Origin: an uncultured Flavobacteriaceae bacterium
GTDB taxonomy: Bacteria; Bacteroidota; Bacteroidia; Flavobacteriales; Flavobacteriaceae
Length of the DNA: 64,000 nt
Assembly: GCA_937944485.1 (NCBI GenBank)
Contig: CALDYU010000006.1
Location: forward strand, 62,001-126,000
Direction of reading: 5' to 3'
The translations under genes and the position numbers were made by a program. Position 1 is the first letter of the stretch; each line of letters begins with the position of its first letter. Positions 51,445-59,159 of the stretch are shown here, piece after piece. The notes below the pieces were generated by a model, which worked only from the letters and a program-made list of their open reading frames with translations, had not been told where the DNA came from and did not search any database.

Positions 51445-53607
51445 TTACAAATTATCTAACTGGTTCTTATTTTTATCATCACTTATCGTCCAAAAGAATC
51501 CGACGAAAAAGAAAGCGTCGGCGGTAGGGCGAATGACCCGTCGATCGAAAATTCCATCTAGGTTCGGAGCATCTGCATACTGATACCCATTTACATTTTT
51601 AAAACCAGCAACATTACTAACAGAAAAGTATAATATTTTCTGTTGCGAAATTAAATAAGCCCAATTCACACTTAAGTTATTGTAAGCTCTGGTTTTCTCT
51701 GCAAAAAATGCTTCCGTATTCGGATTATCATAAGGCCTGCCCGACCCGTAATTATATGATAAGCCTACTTGCGAACGCCAATCAGTAATGAAGTATTTTG
51801 TGACTATAGAAAGGTTATGTTTTGGTGCAAAATTGGGAGTTGCGCGCTCCTCAAAATTTCTATAATCTCGCTCGGTATCTAAATAAGAATAAGAAACCCA
51901 ATAATCGAGATTTTTAATGCTTTGATTATCCCTCCAAAAAACGTCTAAACCAGCAGCGTAGCCATTTCCTAAATTATTGAATTCAGAATCAAATTGAGGG
52001 CGCTGTGTATTGTACTTTGTTAACTTATCATAATCTTTATAATACGCTTCTGCCCTGAAGGTTTTACCATCACCGGTATACTGATAGTTGAAGATATAAT
52101 GTGAGGTCTTCTCTGTTTGCAGGCTTTGATCATATTTTAAATATTCGGTTAATGGGTTTTGATAAAAGTCACCATAAGCCAAAGAGAATTGTCCTTTAGC
52201 ACTGCTTTTATAGGCCAAAGAAATTCTAGGTGAAACGGTAAAGTCTTTCAAAACACTTGAATACTCAGAGCGCGCTCCTAATTTCATTGCAAAACTATTG
52301 CTAAAGAAAATATCAGCTTCCGCGAATGCTCCCGTTAAATTATCCATATAATCAGCATCAAAAGTGAAGGCGTCTCTGGCAGCGAAAGTCTCTTTATAAT
52401 CTGTTATAAAGTGTTCAGCCCCGAAATTCAATTGAAAGCGATTGCTAAAATTCTTCTTCAGTTTTAATTTTAAATGCGAAGCCGTTTCTTGAGTTTCTAT
52501 GGAATTCGTTTGGATACCGATATCATTTTTATCTAAAGAAATACTGGCTCCGGCAGTCAATGTCCATTCATTTTCTAAAAAATGCTTGTAAGACGAATTG
52601 GCATAGAGGTTATTGTTTTTTAAAGCAAAACCTACGAATTCATCAAAATTAATGTCTTCTTGTTCTATATCTAAATTTGCATGGCTGAAACCTGTATAGA
52701 ATTTAAACATGCTTTTATCTTTTTTACTTCGAAAAATAGCCTCTCCAGAAATAGACTCATAAGGTTTATTCCAACGCGCACCTCTATCATTAGGCACAAG
52801 CACTTGATAAGGAGCTAAATTGATATAGGATGTATTAATGCTTAAAGATTCGTCTCCCCAGATTTCGGTATGCCCCAATCCGCCACCAACGGTCATTACT
52901 TGAATATCGGTCTGTTCTTGATCGGGTACGTCGGTCGTATTTAATAGTAATACGCTTGACAATGCTTGGCCGTATTCCGCAGAATAACCACCTGTGCTGA
53001 AGGTAATACCCTTAAACAAGAAAGGTGAAAAACGCCCTCGTGTGGGAATGTTATTAGCCGTTGCCGAAAAAGGTTGAAACACGCGCAGCCCGTCAATAAA
53101 TACTTGGGTTTCGCCAGCTTCTCCCCCACGAACAAATAATCGTCCATCTTCATTGACCGTAGTAGTACCTGGTAAAGTTTGCAAGGCTGCAACAAAATCT
53201 CCAGCAGCACCAGCAGTCGTAACAATATCTAAAGGTTTTAGCACAGAAACTTTAGAATTATCACCTGCCTGAAAGCTTCCTGCCGTTAATGTTACTCCGG
53301 TTAATTGATTGATCGCTTCCTGCAATTGTATATTCAATTCCCTAAAAAAAGAAACATCCCCAGCCTGCATATAGGTATCGTATGATATCATGGATACGAT
53401 AAGATTTTGTGTTCCCGTTTCTGAAGTTTCGAAACTGAATTTTCCGTTTTCGTCAGAAGACGCGCCATCATAGGTGCCTTCCAAATAAATGTTTGCTCCT
53501 TCTATAGGATTGTTTTTAGTATCGGTTATCGTACCCGAAATAGTTGTTTGCGCAATGGCAAAGACCGCATAAAAAAATAAGGTGATGATCAATAATTGAT
53601 TTCTCAT
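51445..53607 (-). CDS. TonB-dependent receptor with carboxypeptidase-like N-terminal domain
   Basis: 720 residues from the ATG at 53607, which begins the signal peptide ending AIAQ; an earlier ATG at 53703 has no signal-like sequence. Residues about 22-100 form the regulatory beta-sandwich (ISGTITDTKNNPIEGANIYLEG), then the plug (about 120-230 with VRGGEAGETQVFIDGLRV), then a beta-barrel to the C-terminus (FFVGFFWTISD). Imports an unknown ligand through the outer membrane. Divergent from DUF2141 gene 2, with which it shares a two-sided operator region. Confidence 0.92.
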   Translation of the reverse strand: MRNQLLIITLFFYAVFAIAQTTISGTITDTKNNPIEGANIYLEGTYDGASSDENGKFSFETSETGTQNLIVSMISYDTYMQAGDVSFFRELNIQLQEAINQLTGVTLTAGSFQAGDNSKVSVLKPLDIVTTAGAAGDFVAALQTLPGTTTVNEDGRLFVRGGEAGETQVFIDGLRVFQPFSATANNIPTRGRFSPFLFKGITFSTGGYSAEYGQALSSVLLLNTTDVPDQEQTDIQVMTVGGGLGHTEIWGDESLSINTSYINLAPYQVLVPNDRGARWNKPYESISGEAIFRSKKDKSMFKFYTGFSHANLDIEQEDINFDEFVGFALKNNNLYANSSYKHFLENEWTLTAGASISLDKNDIGIQTNSIETQETASHLKLKLKKNFSNRFQLNFGAEHFITDYKETFAARDAFTFDADYMDNLTGAFAEADIFFSNSFAMKLGARSEYSSVLKDFTVSPRISLAYKSSAKGQFSLAYGDFYQNPLTEYLKYDQSLQTEKTSHYIFNYQYTGDGKTFRAEAYYKDYDKLTKYNTQRPQFDSEFNNLGNGYAAGLDVFWRDNQSIKNLDYWVSYSYLDTERDYRNFEERATPNFAPKHNLSIVTKYFITDWRSQVGLSYNYGSGRPYDNPNTEAFFAEKTRAYNNLSVNWAYLISQQKILYFSVSNVAGFKNVNGYQYADAPNLDGIFDRRVIRPTADAFFFVGFFWTISDDKNKNQLDNL

Positions 53608-53688
53608 GATTGTTCCGTTAGCTGCTCTGTTGGCACCTGTTCGTATAGACTGATTCATTTCAGAGTCCGTTTTATTTGTTTGATGAGG

Positions 53689-53762
53689 CAAAAATGAGAA
53701 CATACAAAGGCATTTCGAAAATCATATGACTGAATTGTAATTTTTCGGGGCTGAATTGCATT
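53689..53762 (-). promoter_or_regulatory. LytTR-type operator and -7 box of the TonB receptor gene
   Basis: On the minus strand: half-sites GCAATTCAG (53759-53751) and ACAATTCAG (53738-53730), 21 bp apart, then CATTTTTG (53696-53689) at a distance of 34 bp from the proximal half-site. The TonB receptor ATG is 82 bases past the box. One of two oppositely oriented operators in the 315-base divergent region 53608-53922. Confidence 0.6.
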
Positions 53763-53773
53763 GCAAATTTCAG

Positions 53774-53847
53774 ATTACAATTCAGTAGTAATAAATGACA
53801 ATTCGGTAAATCGTATTTAAAAACTTTGAAAAGACACGGCATCTTTG
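53774..53847 (+). promoter_or_regulatory. LytTR-type operator and -7 box of DUF2141 gene 2
   Basis: Half-sites ACAATTCAG (53777-53785) and ACAATTCGG (53798-53806), 21 bp apart, then CATCTTTG (53840-53847), 34 bp from the proximal half-site. This is the mirror image of the neighbouring operator for the TonB receptor gene; the four half-sites are thus arranged as two outward-facing pairs. Confidence 0.62.
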
Positions 53848-53922
53848 TGTCATCAATAAAGAAATATTCTATTAATCAAAAGATTCTTGAGCTATCAAGA
53901 ATACCATTAAAACGTATCAATT

Positions 53923-54342
53923 ATGAAAAAATTAGGACTTATTATCGGAGCATTATGTATTAGTATGGCGGCAATCGCGCAAGATTCAAAAGGAGTCACC
54001 TTAACCGTAACTATCGAAAACGTACTTAAAGACGGAGGAAGCATTTTAGCCTCTTTACATACGGCAGATACTTTTATGAAAGGTGATGGCATCATTAATG
54101 CCGAAGCAGTAGCTAAAAAAGGAGAAGTTACCCTGACTTTTGAGAATGTAACTCCAGGAACTTTTGCTATTATGGTCATGCATGATGCTAATGACAATAA
54201 AAAAATGGATATGGAACCGAACGGAATGCCTAAAGAAAGTTATGGAACCACAGGCGAAATGAACATGTTCGGACCCCCAAGTTTTGAAACATCAAAATTT
54301 GAGGTTGCTGACGAAGACCAAGAAATTCGTATTAGATTTTAA
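53923..54342 (+). CDS. DUF2141 family secreted protein (paralogue 2)
   Basis: 139 residues: signal peptide ending AIAQ, then the DUF2141 fold with GGSILASLHTADTF, VTPGTFAIMVMHDANDNKKMDME and MFGPPSFETSKFEV. The DANDNKKMD loop again looks calcium-binding. Same length and plan as the gene at 39431-39850. Divergent from the TonB receptor gene and followed by a strong terminator. Confidence 0.9.
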   Translation: MKKLGLIIGALCISMAAIAQDSKGVTLTVTIENVLKDGGSILASLHTADTFMKGDGIINAEAVAKKGEVTLTFENVTPGTFAIMVMHDANDNKKMDMEPNGMPKESYGTTGEMNMFGPPSFETSKFEVADEDQEIRIRF

Positions 54343-54384
54343 AGCTCATTACGCATAGAAATGGAATAACATTCATCAATCATC

Positions 54385-54414
54385 AAAAAAAGACCAGCTT
54401 AGGCTGGTCTTTTT
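54385..54414 (+). terminator. Rho-independent terminator after DUF2141 gene 2
   Basis: Stem AAAGACCAGC / GCTGGTCTTT with loop TTAG and an ending T-run; starts 43 bases after the stop. Confidence 0.9.
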
Positions 54415-54461
54415 AGGTTGCATTCTGTCTTATCGCTTTTACGCAACTAGCAATTATTTTT

Positions 54462-54823
54462 TTAATTCCTATTTACTACATCAATCCTATTGTTATCCTC
54501 ATTAATTTCAATAAAATCCATACCCGTAAAGCATCTTTTTAAAATAGCATCTCTGAATTTTTCCGAAACGGAATAACCAATTTGAGTTGAAGTAGATTTA
54601 AGAAAATTACAATTCCCAACTACCTTTTTTTTATAAAGTAGTTTTCACTGTGAATCAATTCAACAGATTTTTCTTTTATTAAAAACTCTCCTTTAAGTAA
54701 ATTATTAGGGTGATACATCGATAAAACTATATTCAATTTTCCATTAGAAATGCCGGATTCAGTAATAACTATAGCCTTTTCTGGATCAACATCAGAATCA
54801 ACAAATTCTTAACCTATATTCAT
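54462..54823 (-). pseudogene. Decayed gene, immunity-like (Imm43/Imm11-like C-terminus)
   Basis: On the minus strand a frame from about 54823 is broken by TAA (54811-54809), continues cleanly (EFVDSDVDPEKAIVITESG to HSENYFIKK), then meets a stop because an A-run of eight (T-run 54625-54632) is one base short; adding one base restores KVVGNCNFLKSTSTQIGYSVSEKFRD and on to a TAA at 54464-54462. The end pattern GYSVSEKFRDAI...TGMDF recurs in the remnant at 55061-55205. It resembles the C-terminal part of Imm43/DUF1629-type immunity proteins; that assignment is moderate. Confidence 0.55.
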
Positions 54824-54862
54824 TTCATGCAAGAAGAAAATACTTATGTTTTTTGTGCATTT

Positions 54863-55048
54863 TTAATTTCCAATCAAAATAGTTGACTTATCTGATAAAA
54901 ATTTATCATCGCCTAATAATTTCATTACCGCTAGCTGCTCAATTTCACAACTATTGAAAGTATCAGTAAGTAAAGTATTTTCGTTCTTAACTTTGTTTTC
55001 CAGACAGCTAACTAAAAAAACACAACTTATAATTACTCCTAATCTCAT
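54863..55048 (-). CDS. Very short lipoprotein, perhaps truncated
   Basis: 61 residues with a good lipoprotein signal (VIISCVFLVSC, Cys 15) and only about 45 mature residues, which contain a Cys and a Lys/Asp-rich end. It lies between two immunity-like remnants in a decaying island and may be what is left of a longer lipoprotein. No family recognised. Confidence 0.45.
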   Translation of the reverse strand: MRLGVIISCVFLVSCLENKVKNENTLLTDTFNSCEIEQLAVMKLLGDDKFLSDKSTILIGN

Positions 55049-55060
55049 CTTAATTTTTAT

Positions 55061-55205
55061 TTAAAATAAATTCTGCGTTACTTCTCCAAAAACCATGCCC
55101 GTATATCGTTCTTTTTCTATTGCATTCTTTAACCTTTCAGATACGTAATAACCAGCGAATGGGGAAATGGTAATTTTAAACATATCTAAAACCACTTTTT
55201 CAAAA
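55061..55205 (-). pseudogene. 3' remnant of a second immunity-like gene, cut by an IS256 fragment
   Basis: Minus-strand frame ending at TAA 55063-55061 reads FEKVVLDMFKITISPFAG, then YYVSERLKNAIEKERYTGM and VFGEVTQNLF. The core SER/SEK...AI.K....TGM.F matches the decayed gene 0.6 kb to the left, so these were tandem paralogues. Upstream coding sequence is replaced near 55205 by transposase sequence on the other strand. Confidence 0.55.
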
Positions 55206-55207
55206 CC

Positions 55208-55543
55208 TAAAGATATTTTAAGTATTCCGAGTCTATTAGGAAAATTATATACACCACCAATGCCTTAGAGGGCTTCCATCATCAGGTGCGAAGGTTACCA
55301 ATACCAAAAGGGAATTTTACCAAGGACATCGCCTTGTTGAAGCTCGTATATCTGACCACAAAGAACATAGAAAAGAAATGGACGGTTCCACTGCGCAACT
55401 GGAGTTTGACCATCCAACAACTTTGCATTAAATTTGGGCAACGCATCCACTTGGATTAGGTAACCAACACTCAGGGGGCTAACCCCCTGAGTGTTGAACC
55501 ATTAGACAGGGTTTAATTTAAAGACCCGTTTTTAGACAGCCTC
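55208..55543 (+). mobile_element. IS256-family transposase remnant with right end
   Basis: From about 55211 the plus strand encodes the C-terminal about 80 residues of an IS256/mutator-type transposase: YFKYSESIRKIIYTTNALEG, FHHQVRRL, LLKLVYLTTKNIEKKWTVPL, RNWSLTIQQLCIKFG, stop TAG at 55457-55459. A TAA at 55208 and an apparent one-base slip mark the broken left side. A 14-bp hairpin follows the stop, and GACAGCCTC near 55535-55543 may be the terminal inverted repeat. The rest of the element, including the catalytic residues, is missing. Confidence 0.8.
55465..55496. terminator. Perfect 14-bp hairpin at the IS256 remnant end
   Basis: CAACACTCAGGGGG / CCCCCTGAGTGTTG with loop CTAA, beginning six bases after the transposase stop. 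Probably the element's own terminator against read-through; no T-run follows, so it may act through structure only. Confidence 0.6.
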
Positions 55544-55560
55544 TTTTTTTTAAGCAAGCA

Positions 55561-55953
55561 TTACTTACCTTTTATTTTTTTCCATTCATCAAAGGCTGAA
55601 AAAAAAACTTCATTAAGTAGCGTTGAATCGCCATCGTAATCAATAGGCATATCGACCAACAAAACATTATTCCATTCTCCAAATTTTGGATTAGGATTTG
55701 TTAATCCATCCAATAAACCCATAAGACTAAAAAAAGCATCATCTAAATTTCTTGTAATTATTTTTTCAATAATACTATGAAGTAATGGTGAACTTTTATT
55801 TGATTCAATATACTCCTCCTCTTCATCTGTTAATACAAAACAAGCCAATGAACTTCCTTTTTTGAATTTGTCAAGCGTAAAAGAAACATTACGGTTTATT
55901 ATTTCGTGGATTTCTAACAAAAAAACTTTTTTACTTTCCTCAGATAATTTCAT
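55561..55953 (-). CDS. Hypothetical small acidic protein (possible immunity gene)
   Basis: 130 residues from the ATG at 55953; an earlier start at 55986 is possible. Soluble and acidic, with helices SEESKKVFLLEIHEIINRN and SIIEKIITRNLDDAFFSLMGLLDGL and the end FDEWKKIKGK. Size, acidity and its place downstream of a toxin-like lipoprotein and DUF2019 genes fit an immunity protein, but no family is recognised. Confidence 0.6.
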   Translation of the reverse strand: MKLSEESKKVFLLEIHEIINRNVSFTLDKFKKGSSLACFVLTDEEEEYIESNKSSPLLHSIIEKIITRNLDDAFFSLMGLLDGLTNPNPKFGEWNNVLLVDMPIDYDGDSTLLNEVFFSAFDEWKKIKGK

Positions 55954-55999
55954 TATAAGTATGCATAGGAGACTATTTTGATTCAAGATAGTCTTTTCA

Positions 56000-56347
56000 T
56001 TAAAATTTTAAAGGTTCGCCTTTCCATTCACTTAATATTACGCTAGCACTAAATGAAGTAAAAGGAATATCTCTACTCACTATTTCTTCTAAAACTCTTA
56101 TAGCAATTTCTTCATAAATAGATAATAACGATTTTGCAGTCCAAACCTGTACATTGGGATTTTCATGATCTAAAAGATTTTTCATTTCTTCAAGACCGTA
56201 ATTTTCATCTATATAATTAGTAATCTCTATAGTCTTCATCATTTCCTTATTTCCTATTTTAACATCACCCTGCTCTGCTGCCTTATGATGCATTAATATA
56301 GATTTAACAAGGTGTTCTCTTGCAATATTTATATTCTTAAAAATCAT
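56000..56347 (-). CDS. DUF2019 domain protein (paralogue B)
   Basis: 115 residues, all helical, with the DUF2019 HEAT-like pattern: HHKAAEQGDVKIGNK, LLDHENPNVQVWTAKSLL, IAIRVLEEIV and the end SEWKGEPLKF. A paralogue of the next gene upstream, sharing the C-terminal EWKGE.LKF. DUF2019 proteins often sit in toxin/immunity neighbourhoods; this supports but does not prove an immunity role. Confidence 0.78.
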   Translation of the reverse strand: MIFKNINIAREHLVKSILMHHKAAEQGDVKIGNKEMMKTIEITNYIDENYGLEEMKNLLDHENPNVQVWTAKSLLSIYEEIAIRVLEEIVSRDIPFTSFSASVILSEWKGEPLKF

Positions 56348-56414
56348 ATTTAACGATAAAGTTAATTAATAATTGATGCGAATTAAATACCTTAATGTCA
56401 AAATATTTTTTTTA

Positions 56415-56765
56415 TTAAAATTTTAAAGACTCGCCTTTCCATTCTTTTAGAATGATTTCGGCTTTCCATGATTTTTTAGGAATTTCCTTTTTTATTATAT
56501 CATTTAAAACATCAATTGATATGTCCTCATAATATGGCAATAATGATCGCGCTGTCGCCAATCTTAAACCAACATCATCATGTTTCAAAAATTCTATAAG
56601 TAACCTTAATCCGTTATTATTCTTAAGATATTCAAAAGCAGGATTCACCTTTTTACTTATTATTTGGTTATTAGTCTTAACGTCTCCTACCTCCATGGCA
56701 TCATGACATTTTTTATGACCTTCATATATAGTGTCCTTTGCTTCTTCTAAATTTTTAAAATTCAT
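56415..56765 (-). CDS. DUF2019 domain protein (paralogue A)
   Basis: 116 residues from the ATG at 56765. CHDAMEVGDVKTNNQ, LKHDDVGLRLATARSLLPYYEDISIDVL and KEWKGESLKF align along the whole length with the neighbouring paralogue at moderate identity, so the duplication is old. Same strand and likely transcript as the lipoprotein genes upstream. Confidence 0.78.
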   Translation of the reverse strand: MNFKNLEEAKDTIYEGHKKCHDAMEVGDVKTNNQIISKKVNPAFEYLKNNNGLRLLIEFLKHDDVGLRLATARSLLPYYEDISIDVLNDIIKKEIPKKSWKAEIILKEWKGESLKF

Positions 56766-56842
56766 AATCATTTGATTTTTAAATCACTAGTAATCTCATC
56801 TGATTTTCAATTCTCAACTGAGAAAAAATCAGAAAATTATCT

Positions 56843-57370
56843 CTATTTATATTTAATCGATTCGAGTTCTTCAATACGTTCTATTTTCCATTGTCGCCCT
56901 TTCTTTTTAATAAAGAAAACGACAGCTATTAAAGATGACGATTCATGAACAGTACTTTGGAAAATAAAAAATTCATTTTCATTTATCTTATAAGGTCTTG
57001 TAAAATAAAGTTTTATCTTATGTTTTTCATTCATTTTATTCCTCACTAATTCAGCAATTGAATCAGACACTTTCCAATCGATATTTAAAGGAGGGGTATA
57101 GTAAGCGTTTTCTAATGCAGTTGAATCAAGAAGTTGACGTTTTAAAATTTGATTTTCAAAATAACCAAATTCGTCATTAATAACATTCATCGAATCTATA
57201 TTTTCTATTGTCGCAAGGATAGCATTTTTATTGACTAGATCTTGATAAAAAATATCAGCTAGATGTACCGTATTTTCTTGTTCATTTACTACTTTTAAAT
57301 TTTTCGTTCGCTCTGCAAAAGTGCAGTTTAAGAGAATTAAAGAAACAATAAATACAAAACTATTTTTCAT
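56843..57370 (-). CDS. Hypothetical secreted protein
   Basis: 175 residues with a signal-like start (FVFIVSLILLNC, possible lipobox LNC at 16). The mature part ends in a strand-rich domain (IKLYFTRPYKINENEFFIFQ, LIAVVFFIKKKGRQWKIERIEEL). It lies one base from the start of the stop of the toxin-like lipoprotein gene, so it is translationally adjacent and possibly a periplasmic immunity partner, by position only. Confidence 0.65.
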   Translation of the reverse strand: MKNSFVFIVSLILLNCTFAERTKNLKVVNEQENTVHLADIFYQDLVNKNAILATIENIDSMNVINDEFGYFENQILKRQLLDSTALENAYYTPPLNIDWKVSDSIAELVRNKMNEKHKIKLYFTRPYKINENEFFIFQSTVHESSSLIAVVFFIKKKGRQWKIERIEELESIKYK

Positions 57371-57371
57371 T

Positions 57372-58991
57372 TTAATTCTTTTTTGTTATCACAAAATTAT
57401 TATCCCTATCTATATAAACCACTCCATCGTAAGCTTCTTCTTCAAATAAATATCCTTCCTCACCATTGATGTTACTTTGCCAAAAATCATTATTATAATG
57501 AAAATCACCGTAGTGAACTGCCTCATGTAAAATTGACACTCCTATATAGAAAAGTAAACTTTCACTTGCTTCAGAGCCTGAATCTGATTTTTCTAAGTCA
57601 TTAATTAAATCAATATCCAAAAATAATTCATTCGGTAAATTTTCATCAAATTTCCCATGAATTGAGCTTCCATTTATAGGGCTCAAACCCAATTGATCTA
57701 TCACTAATGCTGGTCCTTCACCCCAAGTTAGTGTTTTTTTAACTTGAGCATCGGTCATATTAGTATATTTTTTAAATGCGTTCGTTATTTTGGTTATTTC
57801 TACAATTTTAGGCAACTGATTTTTAAGGTACTCTGTTAATTTCGGATAATCTCTCTTATATTGCATAGCTTTGTCTTTAGGGTATTTCACAAAAGGTTTT
57901 ATCGCAATTAATGTCCCTTCTATTGCCGCTTCAATAATAGCTTGTGTTCTTTGTTTTGTAGGTTGCGATTTATCACTTTCACGCCAATATTTATCCAAAC
58001 GTTCCGTCATAGCCCAATTAGCAGGCTCCATTAAAAAGTTTTTTTGAGCGACACTAAGGCCTAATTGCGAGCCTAGCGTATTTACTTGACTGCGAATACG
58101 AGCCGCCATGGCTACATTAATGTTTATGCCAATCCCACCTGAAGGACCCGAAGTACAATCTTCACAATCTCCTTTTGATACGCTTTGCTTAAGGCTGACA
58201 CTATTATTGCCATTAGGACAGTTTACCGTTAAAACAGAATAGGAACCTCCACCATCACCACCACAAGTTTGTTGAGTCGCAGAGGTACCTGGCCCATGTG
58301 TAGTATATTGGTCATCACCTCCGCACGCCCTCCAAGAGGTGCTATAACTACAACTTCCGTTACCATTGCTAGGTGCTTGATTTCCAATATTGTTACTACC
58401 ACCTCCTATTGAACCTCTTGAAATACTTTCTATGTTACAAGGAATGGGATCACCTACTGCATCAACTTGTGTTTCGCAATTTCCTTTTGAAATTAAACTA
58501 TCATCAAAATAATCAGAAAATTTATGCTGTTCAATACTTCCGGTAAAAAGACTAAAATTGTAACCGCTTTCAGCCCAACTATTGTAAGTATCGTCATTTG
58601 AGATATATTTTAAAACAATCGGAGGGTATTTATTTCCCAATGAATCTTTACCTACAATAAGATTATAGAATGTTGTCTTTGGTGTATCAGGAAAAGAAAA
58701 ATTGAATGAATATGTATTATTCTCGAGCGTATCTATCACTTCAATAATATTGTCAATATCGAAGATAGCTTCTTGTCCATTTTGTTTATTTGCAAAAATA
58801 TTTTTGCTTGATTTGGAATTGAGAAAAGAAGAAATTTCAGGAATTTCTTTCAATGAAATCGTTTTGGTTAAAAAAGTGCTCGTATTTTGGTCTTCATTGG
58901 TTTGAAATACTTCTTCCTCAACATTTTTTTGACAGCTTATTGCGAGGGTCAATAAAATAAGGGATAATACACAGAATAATCTTTGTTTCAT
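57372..58991 (-). CDS. Lipoprotein with C-terminal HExxH domain, putative polymorphic metallopeptidase toxin
   Basis: 539 residues from the ATG at 58991 (59000 and 59024 are other in-frame starts). Lipoprotein signal ends in AISC. An N-terminal beta domain (about 30-180) is followed by a Gly/Ser/Asn- and Cys-rich linker (about 195-285, with repeated CGGD and GDCE patterns), then a helical domain (about 290-430) and a C-terminal domain with HEAVHYGDFH at about 489-498, an HExxH zincin motif, and acidic residues after it (EEEAYDG). The modular build and the run of small genes behind it suggest a secreted toxin with its immunity genes; enzymatic activity is inference. Confidence 0.7.
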   Translation of the reverse strand: MKQRLFCVLSLILLTLAISCQKNVEEEVFQTNEDQNTSTFLTKTISLKEIPEISSFLNSKSSKNIFANKQNGQEAIFDIDNIIEVIDTLENNTYSFNFSFPDTPKTTFYNLIVGKDSLGNKYPPIVLKYISNDDTYNSWAESGYNFSLFTGSIEQHKFSDYFDDSLISKGNCETQVDAVGDPIPCNIESISRGSIGGGSNNIGNQAPSNGNGSCSYSTSWRACGGDDQYTTHGPGTSATQQTCGGDGGGSYSVLTVNCPNGNNSVSLKQSVSKGDCEDCTSGPSGGIGININVAMAARIRSQVNTLGSQLGLSVAQKNFLMEPANWAMTERLDKYWRESDKSQPTKQRTQAIIEAAIEGTLIAIKPFVKYPKDKAMQYKRDYPKLTEYLKNQLPKIVEITKITNAFKKYTNMTDAQVKKTLTWGEGPALVIDQLGLSPINGSSIHGKFDENLPNELFLDIDLINDLEKSDSGSEASESLLFYIGVSILHEAVHYGDFHYNNDFWQSNINGEEGYLFEEEAYDGVVYIDRDNNFVITKKN

Positions 58992-59159
58992 TTTCAACAT
59001 AATTGTTAGGGTTTGGTTATACATAAGGCCGTAATGACCTTTTCAATGCCAGCAATGTAGTAGATCGCTGGTAGTGAAACCGTAAATGCAACCTTACACT
59101 TTATAAGGTTTCAACCTTAGTTTCGATAAAAGGAGTAACTTCTTCGATGAATAGGTAAG

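Noticed and set aside
51268..51583. Three overlapping plus-strand ORFs full of Leu/Tyr/Phe/Ser/Thr repeats
   Set aside because: They are the three frames of a 7-bp tandem array, open in all frames because no unit makes a stop; the periodic peptides are an artefact of the repeat.
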